A program made the translations under genes and the position numbers. Below the pieces are notes generated by a model, which saw nothing but the letters and a program-made list of their open reading frames with translations, was not told where the DNA came from and made no database searches. From Pseudoalteromonas sp. A601 (GTDB lineage Bacteria; Pseudomonadota; Gammaproteobacteria; Enterobacterales; Alteromonadaceae), in NCBI RefSeq assembly GCF_002165575.1, contig NZ_MXQF01000025.1, positions 1 to 64,000 of the forward strand: DNA of 64,000 nucleotides, in the 5' to 3' direction. Positions within the stretch are counted from its first letter, which is position 1; each line of letters begins with the position of its first letter. Shown here one piece after another: positions 1-8,810 of the stretch.

Positions 1-45
1 AGAAGGGCTTGCCCCGGGGATGTTTATTTAAGAGTAAAATTAACC

Positions 46-618
46 ATGTTTGAATTAAAATACCATACTCCATTTTCGTGGACAGAAGCAGTACTTGATG
101 ACTTTGATACATTTTTACAAGATCACGCAGCAGCGGAAAAAAAAGCATCAGGCATGGCTATGTCTATGCTTTCACATTACCCAGATCGCCGAAAACTTGT
201 TAAAGCGATGACTGATTTAGCACTTGAAGAAATGATTCATTTTAAGCAAGTTTTAAAGCTATTAATAGACCGAGACGTAAATTTAGGTAATGATCAAAAA
301 GATCCTTACGTTAAACAAATTCGCGCTGTTTTTCGAAATGGCCGTGACGAATTTTTAATGGACAGACTGCTTGTAGGTGCCGTTATAGAGGCGAGGGGAC
401 ACGAACGATTCTCTTTAGTCGCACAAGCATTGCCTGAAGGGAAAGAAAAAGATTTTTATGTGGCGATTGCAAAGTCAGAAGAAAAACATAAAAATTTATT
501 TGTAGAACTAGCGTACGAATATTTTGCTAAAAAAGATGTTGATACACGACTAGAGGAAATATTAATAGCAGAAGCAAATATTTGTAAGAGTATCCCTTTT
601 ACTGCTGCACTACACTAA
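46..618 (+). CDS. miaE: tRNA-(ms2io6A) hydroxylase MiaE
   Basis: Non-haem di-iron monooxygenase that hydroxylates the isopentenyl side chain of ms2i6A at position 37 of tRNAs reading UNN codons. The 190-residue protein is an all-helical ferritin-like domain. Visible candidate iron ligands are E31, the EExxH motif at 61-65, E115 with H119, and E145 with H148, in the order and spacing expected of MiaE. The length suits the shorter MiaE form. The ATG lies after a weak AAGAG. Fourteen bases before the ATG a short frame ends, probably the tail of an upstream gene. The gene ends in a hairpin facing the convergent phosphatase gene. Confidence 0.93.
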   Translation: MFELKYHTPFSWTEAVLDDFDTFLQDHAAAEKKASGMAMSMLSHYPDRRKLVKAMTDLALEEMIHFKQVLKLLIDRDVNLGNDQKDPYVKQIRAVFRNGRDEFLMDRLLVGAVIEARGHERFSLVAQALPEGKEKDFYVAIAKSEEKHKNLFVELAYEYFAKKDVDTRLEEILIAEANICKSIPFTAALH

Positions 619-635
619 TAAGGCATTATGTTAAT

Positions 636-663
636 TAGGCTGTTATTTATTTTTAACAGCCTA
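636..663. terminator. Hairpin between convergent miaE and phosphatase genes
   Basis: TAGGCTGTTA at 636-645 pairs perfectly with TAACAGCCTA at 654-663 around an 8-base loop. No clean T-run follows on either side, so termination is inferred from position. Confidence 0.5.
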
Positions 664-738
664 AATTCCAGTGATTTTTTATTATTATTAATGATAAATT
701 GTTCATTAATCAGTTAATTAGCAATGTATGTTGTAAAA

Positions 739-1476
739 TTAATTTTTTAATGTGCGATACTGTGAAATTAAATCAGCTACGTTAATAATCGTTGGTCTAC
801 CTGCTAAATAATTGGTATCAATATGGTACGTATTACCAAGCCAATAGGGGGTTTGGGTTGTGTTATGGCCGTGAATTGAAAATAACACGCTGGGGTTTAT
901 TACATTACTTTGGGTTTTTACACGAGTTCTATCCCATAAAAACTCTTGCACTATCGTATCTGTTGATAGTGTCTCTTCATTTAATTCTAAGTTGTTCCAA
1001 TCACATGTAAGTGGTGCAGTGTGAGATAAGGCAATCACTTCATTTTGAAAGTGGAGCTTTAATGTAACCGGACATGTTTTAAGATAATCACATACAAGTG
1101 ATAAATTTTTTTCACTTTCATTAAAATGCCAAGCGCCACCATTTTGCACCCAAAGCTCAAAAGCATCTGCGTCTTTATCAATAAGAGACGCTAACATCAT
1201 ATGTTCATGGTTACCCAGTAGCATAATTAGATTATGTTCAATTGCGTATTTTATTAGTTTTGTGCTGTCATTGCCGCGGTCAATTACATCTCCGAGCATC
1301 ACCAAAACATCATTTTTATAATCAAATTTAACCGAGTGCAGGACATCGACAAACTTTTGAAAATCAGCGTCTAAATCGCCAATGACAAAAACACGTTTAT
1401 CATGCTCAATGTACAGATTTTTATGCATGTGTGATTTTGATAAGCAAGCAGTGGAAAAAGCCATATATTTCTTCAT
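739..1476 (-). CDS. Metallophosphatase (PPP-like) with altered first metal motif
   Basis: Calcineurin-like phosphoesterase resembling bacterial Ser/Thr or diadenosine polyphosphate phosphatases (PrpA/lambda phosphatase type). Visible motifs are GDVIDRG, GNHEHMM, a conserved His in ALSHTAPL and a late HGH. The first motif, normally GDxHG, reads GDLDAD, so the usual second metal ligand His is Asp. I place the start at the ATG at 1476 (MKKYMAFST). A longer frame begins with TTG at 1530 and adds a hydrophobic stretch that the family does not need; ATGs at 1464 and 1428 are also possible. The substrate cannot be told from sequence. It may be an impaired or altered enzyme. Confidence 0.75.
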   Translation of the reverse strand: MKKYMAFSTACLSKSHMHKNLYIEHDKRVFVIGDLDADFQKFVDVLHSVKFDYKNDVLVMLGDVIDRGNDSTKLIKYAIEHNLIMLLGNHEHMMLASLIDKDADAFELWVQNGGAWHFNESEKNLSLVCDYLKTCPVTLKLHFQNEVIALSHTAPLTCDWNNLELNEETLSTDTIVQEFLWDRTRVKTQSNVINPSVLFSIHGHNTTQTPYWLGNTYHIDTNYLAGRPTIINVADLISQYRTLKN

Positions 1477-1570
1477 TAAAAAGTTTAAAACTACTATAAC
1501 AATTTGAAGTAGTAAGTTCCAAGTCAACAATCTTGTAATAAAAGTATCAAAATATAAATGTTACTTTTGA

Positions 1571-2077
1571 CTGAAACCAGGCATTGATCTAGGTTGGGAT
1601 TATAATCCTGGTAAAGCATGGCTAGGTGCAGACATAGCAGCGGGTAAATCAGTAATGAGTTTATCAACTGACATTCAAAAACTAGCGGTACCACAATTTA
1701 ACGAATCAGTTTTAAAATCTCAGCAGTACTATATAAAGCAGATAAACTTACAAGCAGCAAAGTTAGCGCTTAAAAAGTCGGTACCAGACAGCCAGCAATT
1801 TACGTTAGGGCACTTGCCTGTAAATTTACTAAACGAGTTATCACGTAAAAACGCACCTATATATAGTAGCGCTGTTACAGTCAGCAGCGCTCAAATTGAA
1901 AAGTTCTTAACTGGCCAACTAGCAATTAAGCAAATACACGAACTAATGAACGCAGTTCAAAATCCAAATACGTTTGCTTATATAGGCAATCAAGTAAAAA
2001 TATCGTACCAAGGTTTTATGATCACAGTAGAGCTAGGCCCAACGTTCAATACCATTATAGCTGCCGAAAAAGTTTAA
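1571..2077 (+). pseudogene. Remnant of Mu-like phage head protein (gpF type) with C-terminal PBECR-like domain
   Basis: An open frame without a start runs from 1571 and reads PGIDLGWDYNPGKAWLGADI, the signature found at the end of the Mu gpF/SPP1 gp7 head-morphogenesis domain. It continues through an ATG at 1655 into a C-terminal part (SQQFTLGHLPVNLLNEL, IYSSAVTVSSAQIEKFL) resembling the RelE/barnase-like PBECR nuclease domain carried by such phage proteins. The N-terminal two thirds of a normal head protein is missing and no other phage gene is nearby, so this is a prophage scar. If translated from 1655 it would give a 140-residue protein with only the C-terminal domain. The family call is from recognisable motifs, not a search. 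Confidence 0.65.
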
Positions 2078-2608
2078 ACATCGGCAGCTCAAAATATTTA
2101 AACAGTATTTAAAAGGCGTTTAAAGTGTATTTAAAGGAAAGTTAAACGATCAACAATGATCTAATTCTAAACGTATAATGAGCAGGAATGAGGAATGATT
2201 GGATAATGAGTCAGTTTGAACAGGTTTCGTCTAAAACCAAGCGTAATCCAGATTTAGCTAATTTTGCGCTCAGGGTTAGCCAAACCCAGTAATAATGGGC
2301 TTTTCCAAAAGACGAGGGCGAAAATCCTCATATCATCATTATTCTAGAAATGAACAACCCCTTACAATTAGCGTCAAAATAACGGTATTTAACATAATAT
2401 AAATTATAGGTTGTATTGGTTATGCATCAAAGAATGTGTTTGTTACGCGCTTACATATCATTGCTATGTCCAATACTAGACGGTATCGGACATTAATGAG
2501 ATTTATTTCAAATAGTTGGGTTTATTGCGGTATCTTTCTTGAGCTTCATTATCGCTTAGCTTAGTATTGAAGCTACAATTTTAAGCTGTATCACAAGAAG
2601 TAAACAAT
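2078..2608. other. 531-base intergenic region after the phage remnant
   Basis: No convincing gene. A 28-codon frame (ATG 2206, stop 2292; begins MSQFEQVSSKTKR) has only a weak ribosome site and may be more phage debris. The promoter of the downstream receiver and moxR operon should lie in the last 150 bases, but I see no clear elements. Confidence 0.4.
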
Positions 2609-2998
2609 ATGGAATTTGTGCGCCCGTTAGAACCTATTTTGATTATTGATGATGTTCAAGATATTCGTGACTACTTAAATCAAATCTTAACTGAGTTAGG
2701 CTTTGAAGATATTTTAGAATGCCGTGATTTTGAATCTGCAAAATCATTAATCAAAGAAAAATCTCCTAATGTCATCTTTCTCGATATTGAGTTACCAGAT
2801 ACTGACGGAGCTGAAATCCTCGAGTTTTTAAATGATAATTACCCAAACACCCATGTTGTGATGTGCTCTGGACATAATAGTTTAGAGAATGTGCAAAATA
2901 CTTGGGAGCTTGGCGCCAAAGGTTTTATTGCCAAACCATTCAACGCGAAAAAAGTTGATACAGTAATGAAGCGATTAGAAATAGTCGAACATTTTTAA
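2609..2998 (+). CDS. Single-domain response regulator (receiver only)
   Basis: A 129-residue CheY-like receiver with the acidic pair D14/D15, phosphoacceptor D59 (in IFLDIELPD), the Ser switch residue in MCSGH and Lys109 in AKPF. There is no output domain, so it probably acts by protein contact with a partner not visible here. Its stop is 7 bases from the moxR start, which suggests cotranscription with the moxR-DUF58-transglutaminase genes. A functional link to them is inferred from context only. Confidence 0.85.
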   Translation: MEFVRPLEPILIIDDVQDIRDYLNQILTELGFEDILECRDFESAKSLIKEKSPNVIFLDIELPDTDGAEILEFLNDNYPNTHVVMCSGHNSLENVQNTWELGAKGFIAKPFNAKKVDTVMKRLEIVEHF

Positions 2999-3005
2999 GG
3001 TTACT

Positions 3006-3911
3006 ATGCACTCTACAGTTACAGCTATTATTGATGATTTATCACAGGTAATTTTTGGTAAAAAAACACAAATTAAACTCGCCTTAACCTGCTTATTTAG
3101 TCAAGGCCATTTACTCATTGAAGACTTACCAGGTATGGGTAAAACCACGTTATCACATGCACTTGCTTCTGTTTTAGGCTTGTCATATCAGCGAGTTCAA
3201 TTTACCAGCGATTTACTGCCATCAGATATTTTAGGTGCGAGTATATTTAATTCAAATGAACACACTTTCACTTTTCATAAAGGGCCTGTTTTTAGTCAAG
3301 TAGTTTTAGCCGATGAAATAAACCGTGCTGGACCAAAAACACAAAGTGCATTGTTAGAAGCAATGGAAGAAAAACAAGTGTCGATGGATGGTGATATATA
3401 CCCCCTACCAACACCATTTTTTGTTATTGCTACACAAAATCCTTTATATCAATCAGGTACTTACCCTTTGCCTGAGTCACAATTAGACCGTTTTATGATG
3501 CGGATAAGTTTAGGGTTTCCACCAAAAAAAGCGGAAAGAAAGCTTATTTTAGGTGCTAATAATCGTGATTCTGATGCGCTTCCTAAACGGATCAATTTCT
3601 CTCAACTAATTGATATACAGTCTGAAACTAAAAAAGTGACTATTTCAGAACCGATCGTTGATTACATTATTGAGCTTGTATCTTATACCCGAGAAAGCGG
3701 TGTTTTTGCTAATCCGCTATCGCCAAGAGCCAGTATAGCGATGGGTAAAGCTGCACAAGCTTGGGCTTATATTGAAGGTAGAGATTTTGTAACTCCCGAT
3801 GATGTACAAACTGTATTTAAAAGTGTGGCTGCTCACCGATTAGGAATTGATGAACAAACAAGTGAATTACAAATAAAACAGTTATTAAACGCTGTTCCAG
3901 TGCCCTTGTAA
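3006..3911 (+). CDS. MoxR-family AAA ATPase
   Basis: AAA+ ATPase of 301 residues with Walker A LPGMGKTT near residues 41-48, Walker B VVLADEINRA (D103/E104), and the MoxR sensor region IATQNPLYQSGTYPLPESQLDR. MoxR proteins act as chaperone-like remodellers and are usually encoded beside DUF58 and transglutaminase proteins, exactly as here. The next gene starts 3 bases after this stop, so the set is a tight operon. The target is unknown. Confidence 0.92.
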   Translation: MHSTVTAIIDDLSQVIFGKKTQIKLALTCLFSQGHLLIEDLPGMGKTTLSHALASVLGLSYQRVQFTSDLLPSDILGASIFNSNEHTFTFHKGPVFSQVVLADEINRAGPKTQSALLEAMEEKQVSMDGDIYPLPTPFFVIATQNPLYQSGTYPLPESQLDRFMMRISLGFPPKKAERKLILGANNRDSDALPKRINFSQLIDIQSETKKVTISEPIVDYIIELVSYTRESGVFANPLSPRASIAMGKAAQAWAYIEGRDFVTPDDVQTVFKSVAAHRLGIDEQTSELQIKQLLNAVPVPL

Positions 3912-3914
3912 AAT

Positions 3915-4928
3915 ATGCTATTTGCAAAAATGCGAAACAACAAAAAGAATGGTTTTTTATTTGCTGATTTTAAACAAGCACTCTTTACTAAGCTATTAAA
4001 AAATAAACATACAGGTAATACACTTACCCTAAAACATAATACGATTTATGTTTTACCTTCAAAAATGGGCTGCGGTTTTTTATTTGTCACAGTTTTGAAT
4101 TTTATATTAGGAATTAATTATCAGAACAACTTAATTTTGGCTATGGCTTATTTAATGCTGGTTGTTTTGGTATTGGCTATTTTAATTGGTTACTCCAATG
4201 TAAAAGGTTTAACTCTACGCTTTAAAGTAAAGAATAATAACTACTCCCCTATTTCACCCCGCTTAGTTTTCGACGTTTCAACCGATAAGTTATGTCAGTC
4301 ATTACTTATTCTTTATCAAAATAAATTATTGCATCATCTCGATAACATAAAAGGTAAAACAAGCATTACAGTATCCTTACCTTATAAAAACCGAGGTAGC
4401 TACCCGTTAAAACGCATAAAATTACTTAGCCAATACCCATTTGGTTTAGTTTCTGTTTGGAGTTATATGCAAATAGAAGAAACTGTTTTTGTGTATCCAG
4501 AGCAAGTAAATCCACAGAAAAATAATAACTTAATGGTTGATGAGTATAACGGTGACGGCGATTTAAAACATCCCAATGGAATTGACGAATTTGATACCTT
4601 GGTTGATCATCAACATGGTATGGGACTGCAAAGAGTATCGTGGAAACATTATGCAAAGACACAGCAACTGATGGTGAAAGAATTTGTTAACTTTGCCTCC
4701 ACACCAATGACCTACGACTATTCTCAATTACAAGGTAATGCCGAAACAAGATTAAGCCACTTAAGCTATTTGATCACCCAAGCCCATTTGCATGATCATG
4801 CTTTTGCCCTTAAGTTAAATAATCAGCTTTATTCAATGTCTAAAGGCTCAGATCATTTTAATGCATGTTTAATTGCATTGAGTCGTTTTAAGGTAAACTC
4901 TAAGAATCAAGATGCCGAACGTTCATAA
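3915..4928 (+). CDS. DUF58 domain protein
   Basis: 337 residues. Two membrane segments near residues 52-95 (LFVTVLNFILG and LMLVVLVLAILIGY) precede a soluble part with the DUF58 hallmark GDGDLKHPNGIDEFDTLVDH followed by RVSWKHYAKT. DUF58 proteins are the usual partners of MoxR ATPases and often resemble von Willebrand A folds. The gene sits 3 bases after moxR and overlaps the transglutaminase gene by 17 bases, implying translational coupling. Its biochemical role is not known. Confidence 0.88.
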   Translation: MLFAKMRNNKKNGFLFADFKQALFTKLLKNKHTGNTLTLKHNTIYVLPSKMGCGFLFVTVLNFILGINYQNNLILAMAYLMLVVLVLAILIGYSNVKGLTLRFKVKNNNYSPISPRLVFDVSTDKLCQSLLILYQNKLLHHLDNIKGKTSITVSLPYKNRGSYPLKRIKLLSQYPFGLVSVWSYMQIEETVFVYPEQVNPQKNNNLMVDEYNGDGDLKHPNGIDEFDTLVDHQHGMGLQRVSWKHYAKTQQLMVKEFVNFASTPMTYDYSQLQGNAETRLSHLSYLITQAHLHDHAFALKLNNQLYSMSKGSDHFNACLIALSRFKVNSKNQDAERS

Positions 4929-6903
4929 CGAAAAAGCAATAAATCTTACTTTGTCGATAGTTTATGGCTTGGTCGTTTTATTTATTATGTCTGAACTGAC
5001 TCTTATATTTACTGCGTTATTGGCCTTGTTATGTGCTTGGAATTTTACAATCACTTTAATGAAGAAGCCTAAACCAAGTACATTATATGCTAATATTTTG
5101 GCCGCTCTTTCTCTTGTATTACTTCTTCACGATGTTGGATTTGGTGATACGGTAACTTTATTTGTTGCTATGCTTATTTTGTCCAGCTTGTTTAAATTGT
5201 TACAAGCCAAAACCAAAAAACATTATCAAACAATTGTATTATTGAGCTTTTTTAGTCTCTCTACCGTTTATCTTTTTTCGCAGTCAATCATTGCAACATT
5301 ATGCGTAAGTATCTTGTATGTGTTAAATTTTGCAGCGCTTGCACTTATTGAAAATAAACACAGTTTAAAAATTGCTTCTAAACAAAGCGGGAAAATGTTG
5401 TTACTCGCTCTACCTATCGCTGTTTTTTTATTGTTATTTTTACCAAAAATGCCTGCCTTTTGGCAATTACCAGGGCCCAAACTTGCTAAAACGGGCTTGT
5501 CTGAAAGTGTTAACCCCTTTGATATTGCAAAGCTTTCTCGTTCAGACGAACTTGTTTTTAGAGCGAAATTAAGTATAAATAAGCCCCCTGCACCACCATA
5601 CTATTGGCGAGCTATAATTCATGATGAATTTGATGGGACTACGTGGTTAGTATCGGACTTATTAAAAAGCCAGCAACGAAATAAAACATCTGTAAAGGAT
5701 GCACCCCAATTTGAATCGCAGTACAACATTATTGCTGAGCCCTCATCAAAGCCATGGTTATATGGTATAGGCCAAGCTTATTCAACAAACTCTGATGTGA
5801 AAAGTACAGAACAAGGTTTGCTTATTCGCAAGCGGTACTTAAGTAATAATATAAATTATGAAGTAAAGACTTCGTCTTTCAATGATTCGCTATTAAATAA
5901 AATTAATCGCTATCAAAACTTAACACTTGGAAATTCTGAGCTAAATAATGTGCAATCTCAGCAATTAGCGCTGTCTTTATATAAAAACAGTAACAACGAC
6001 AGTGAATTTTTAACTGCTTTGACAGAGCATTTCTCAAATCAAGGCTTTGCTTATACTCTTACGCCAGAGCCTATGACGGGTGGTAATACTATTGATGAGT
6101 TTATGTTTAATAATAAACGGGGTTTTTGTGGTCATTATGCCAGTGCAGCAGCGTTTATGTTTAGAACGGTAGGTATTCCTGCCAGAGTTGTATCGGGTTA
6201 TTTAGGTGGAGAGCTAAATGAGCAAGATGAATATCTAAGTGTGTACCAGTATGATGCCCATGCATGGGTTGAGGTATTTATAAAAGGTAAAGGTTGGCAA
6301 ATTTTTGATGCAACCGCCGTTGTTTCGCCTGAGCGTTTAACTGGCTCACTTTCACAAATGCAATCCCTTAATAATGAGTTTACTAACAATTTAGAGTTTA
6401 GTTTACTGAGGTTCAATCAAATACCTGGGTTTAATTGGTTGCGTTTAAATTTAGAAAACTTAGATTACAAATGGACAAATTGGGTGCTTGGCTTTGATCA
6501 ACAAAAGCAAAGTTCATTTTTGAAACGCTTGTTTGGTAATAGCCAACTATGGAAAATTTCATTGTTTGTCATTTTAACTATCATCATTATTTTTATTAGC
6601 TATTTTGTTTATTTAAATTGGCCTAAAAAAGCAATGCTGAATGAGCATCTGCTCGCTACGCACTATAAAGAAATTCAATTTTGGTGCGCTAAAAATGGTT
6701 TTAACCAAAAAGCCAATCTCACTCCACTGCAATATCTTAATCTAGCTAGAGAGCATTTCACTGAGAAAGGTTCACTTTTCATGCAGTTTGCTCAGTTATA
6801 CAGCGATGTAAGATATAAAGGTGAGGAATTTACTCCGCAACGTAAAAATCACAGCTATGATCTGGTAAAATCAATTAAAACAAAAGCTAAGAGATCTCTA
6901 TGA
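4912..6903 (+). CDS. TgpA-like membrane transglutaminase (DUF3488/DUF4129)
   Basis: 663 residues. A cluster of hydrophobic helices fills roughly the first 190 residues. A periplasmic transglutaminase core follows with catalytic Cys406 (RGFCGHYAS), His450 (DAHAWVEV) and Asp466 (IFDAT). A further membrane helix lies near 550-570, then a cytoplasmic DUF4129-like tail. This order matches Pseudomonas TgpA, an essential-type inner-membrane protein with a periplasmic transglutaminase domain. It forms the third part of the MoxR-DUF58-TgpA set and overlaps the following transporter gene by 4 bases (ATGA-type overlap). Confidence 0.9.
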   Translation: MPNVHNEKAINLTLSIVYGLVVLFIMSELTLIFTALLALLCAWNFTITLMKKPKPSTLYANILAALSLVLLLHDVGFGDTVTLFVAMLILSSLFKLLQAKTKKHYQTIVLLSFFSLSTVYLFSQSIIATLCVSILYVLNFAALALIENKHSLKIASKQSGKMLLLALPIAVFLLLFLPKMPAFWQLPGPKLAKTGLSESVNPFDIAKLSRSDELVFRAKLSINKPPAPPYYWRAIIHDEFDGTTWLVSDLLKSQQRNKTSVKDAPQFESQYNIIAEPSSKPWLYGIGQAYSTNSDVKSTEQGLLIRKRYLSNNINYEVKTSSFNDSLLNKINRYQNLTLGNSELNNVQSQQLALSLYKNSNNDSEFLTALTEHFSNQGFAYTLTPEPMTGGNTIDEFMFNNKRGFCGHYASAAAFMFRTVGIPARVVSGYLGGELNEQDEYLSVYQYDAHAWVEVFIKGKGWQIFDATAVVSPERLTGSLSQMQSLNNEFTNNLEFSLLRFNQIPGFNWLRLNLENLDYKWTNWVLGFDQQKQSSFLKRLFGNSQLWKISLFVILTIIIIFISYFVYLNWPKKAMLNEHLLATHYKEIQFWCAKNGFNQKANLTPLQYLNLAREHFTEKGSLFMQFAQLYSDVRYKGEEFTPQRKNHSYDLVKSIKTKAKRSL

Positions 6904-8219
6904 ACGCAGTTGTAATTGGTGTTTTATTAATGCTTGGGTTAACTCTAGCCCGTGTAAATGTTATTGTTGCTATGACCCTCAGTGCTCTCGTTGCTGGGTT
7001 AAGCGCAGGGCTTGGCTTAACCGAGACATTAAATGCTTTTAACGCGGGTTTGTCTGGCGGCGCTGAAATTGCGCTTAGTTATGCCATGCTGGGTGCGTTT
7101 GCTGTTGCGATTTCAAAATCAGGTCTTACCAGAATTCTCGCCGCAAAATTGTTATCGAAAGTGAACACTTCAAATAAAGGCGAAACCGCCCTTAGTTACT
7201 TTATATTATCGATAATACTAGTATGTGCTATTTCATCACAAAACCTTATTCCGGTGCATATCGCGTTTATTCCAATTTTGATCCCACCACTATTAATTGT
7301 GTTTAATAAGCTGCGATTAGACCGTAGAGCCATTGCCTGTATTTTAACATTTGGTCTTGCAACTTCTTATATGGTACTACCCTATGGATTTGGTGGAATT
7401 TATTTATATTCAATATTACATAAAAACTTAGTTGAGAACGGGCTAGAAATAATAAATACGCAAGTACCTATGGCCATGATAATACCTGCAATTGGCATGT
7501 TTATCGGGCTCTTGATTGCGGTATTTATCAGCTACAGAAAACGCAGGACTTATAAAACAAATGAATTAGAAGATCAAACTATTAACGTAACAGTGCAGCA
7601 ACCAAAAAAAGTTTTACTGGTCGGTATTACCGCGGTATTAACATCATTAATAGCGCAGAATGTAAGTGGCTCTATGATATTAGGTGGCCTTGTTGGTGTG
7701 ATGATTTTTAGCTTATTTGGTATTGTTAAATGGGAGCAAAATAACGACGTATTTAGTAAAGGTGTTGCTATGATGGCAATGATTGGCTTTATTATGATCG
7801 CAGCTCAAGGTTTTGCTTCTGTTATGAAAGCAACCGGTGATGTTTCATCTTTAGTGCAAAGTGCCGCGGAGGTTATAGAAGGTAATCAACCTTTGGCAGC
7901 GGCATTAATTTTATTAGTAGGCTTAATGATCACCATGGGAATTGGTAGTTCATTTTCAACGGTACCAATAATAGCCACCCTTTTTGTTCCATTATGTTTA
8001 GAATTAAACTTTTCTGTTATGGCGACTGCTGCTCTTGTTGGTACGGCTGGCGCTTTAGGCGATGCCGGCTCCCCTGCTTCAGATTCGACATTAGGTCCAA
8101 CATCAGGTTTAAATGCGGATGGTCAACACGACCATATTTGGGACTCAGTAGTGCCTACCTTTATTCACTTTAACCTACCACTGCTTGCTTTTGGTTGGCT
8201 AGCTGCCATGGTGTTATAA
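6900..8219 (+). CDS. YuiF-type Na+/H+ antiporter family protein (putative amino acid transporter)
   Basis: 439 residues, almost entirely hydrophobic with about 11-12 predicted helices. Recognisable family stretches include SQNLIPVHIAFIPILIPPLL and the C-terminal GALGDAGSPASDSTLGPTSG. This matches the YuiF/NhaC-like group, sometimes predicted as histidine uptake systems. Substrate is uncertain. The start overlaps the transglutaminase stop by 4 bases, so it is cotranscribed with the moxR operon, though a role in that system is not obvious. Confidence 0.8.
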   Translation: MNAVVIGVLLMLGLTLARVNVIVAMTLSALVAGLSAGLGLTETLNAFNAGLSGGAEIALSYAMLGAFAVAISKSGLTRILAAKLLSKVNTSNKGETALSYFILSIILVCAISSQNLIPVHIAFIPILIPPLLIVFNKLRLDRRAIACILTFGLATSYMVLPYGFGGIYLYSILHKNLVENGLEIINTQVPMAMIIPAIGMFIGLLIAVFISYRKRRTYKTNELEDQTINVTVQQPKKVLLVGITAVLTSLIAQNVSGSMILGGLVGVMIFSLFGIVKWEQNNDVFSKGVAMMAMIGFIMIAAQGFASVMKATGDVSSLVQSAAEVIEGNQPLAAALILLVGLMITMGIGSSFSTVPIIATLFVPLCLELNFSVMATAALVGTAGALGDAGSPASDSTLGPTSGLNADGQHDHIWDSVVPTFIHFNLPLLAFGWLAAMVL

Positions 8220-8335
8220 TCGTTTTGATAGAATCAAACATCACTCTCTTTGACCTTCTATTTTTACCTTTTTACTCGGTGTTTAGATTATAAAATGCCA
8301 AGGCAAAGTATGATGTGTTCTTTTGTATCTATAAT

Positions 8336-8360
8336 AATAGCACTCACAAGGAGTGCTATT
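8336..8360. terminator. Terminator hairpin between convergent genes
   Basis: AATAGCACTC (8336-8345) pairs perfectly with GAGTGCTATT (8351-8360) over a 5-base loop. It sits just after the thioesterase stop and between two convergent operons. Confidence 0.6.
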
Positions 8361-8373
8361 GAATATTCTAAGT

Positions 8374-8805
8374 TTAAAAACCGTATATCATTTTATCGCA
8401 CACAACCGGTGTAGGTCTGTGATTATCATCGACAGCTACGAAGGTAAAACTACCTGTAATGGCTGAATGCTTGTCATCTTTGTGCATTGTTTCAAGAAAA
8501 ATTTCTACATCAACACGTAAGCTTGTATTTCCTACATGAACCACTTTAGAAATAAGTTCAGCAAACGTACCTGCTGGGATAGCTTCTTTAAAGTCGACTC
8601 TATCAGATGAAATTGTCACCAGGGGTTTACGACAAAAACGAGTTGCAGCAATAAAGGCTACTTCATCCATCCAAGCTAGAGCATCACCACCAAACAACGT
8701 ATTATGGTGATTTGTTCGGCCAGGAAAAACAGTCTTTGTGACTGATGTAGTTGAGTCTTTAATACGCTGTGCAATGATTTCATCGTGATTAACTTCAGTT
8801 GTCAT
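8374..8805 (-). CDS. Acyl-CoA thioesterase (hotdog fold, YciA-like)
   Basis: 143 residues with a single hotdog domain. It carries the family stretch FPGRTNHHNTLFGG, DALAWMDEVAFIAA (catalytic Asp region) and SSDRVDFKEAIPAG, as in YciA and cytosolic acyl-CoA hydrolases, which cleave acyl-CoA to free acid and CoA. It is the last gene of a three-gene minus-strand operon, 5 bases after the M23 peptidase stop. Confidence 0.88.
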   Translation of the reverse strand: MTTEVNHDEIIAQRIKDSTTSVTKTVFPGRTNHHNTLFGGDALAWMDEVAFIAATRFCRKPLVTISSDRVDFKEAIPAGTFAELISKVVHVGNTSLRVDVEIFLETMHKDDKHSAITGSFTFVAVDDNHRPTPVVCDKMIYGF

Positions 8806-8810
8806 GTTCT

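Noticed and set aside
1..30. Short frame ending EGLAPGMFI before miaE
   Set aside because: Probably the tail of an upstream gene, but 9 codons cannot be assigned.
792..1010. Plus-strand frame opposite the phosphatase gene
   Set aside because: Shadow of the real minus-strand gene, no homology features.
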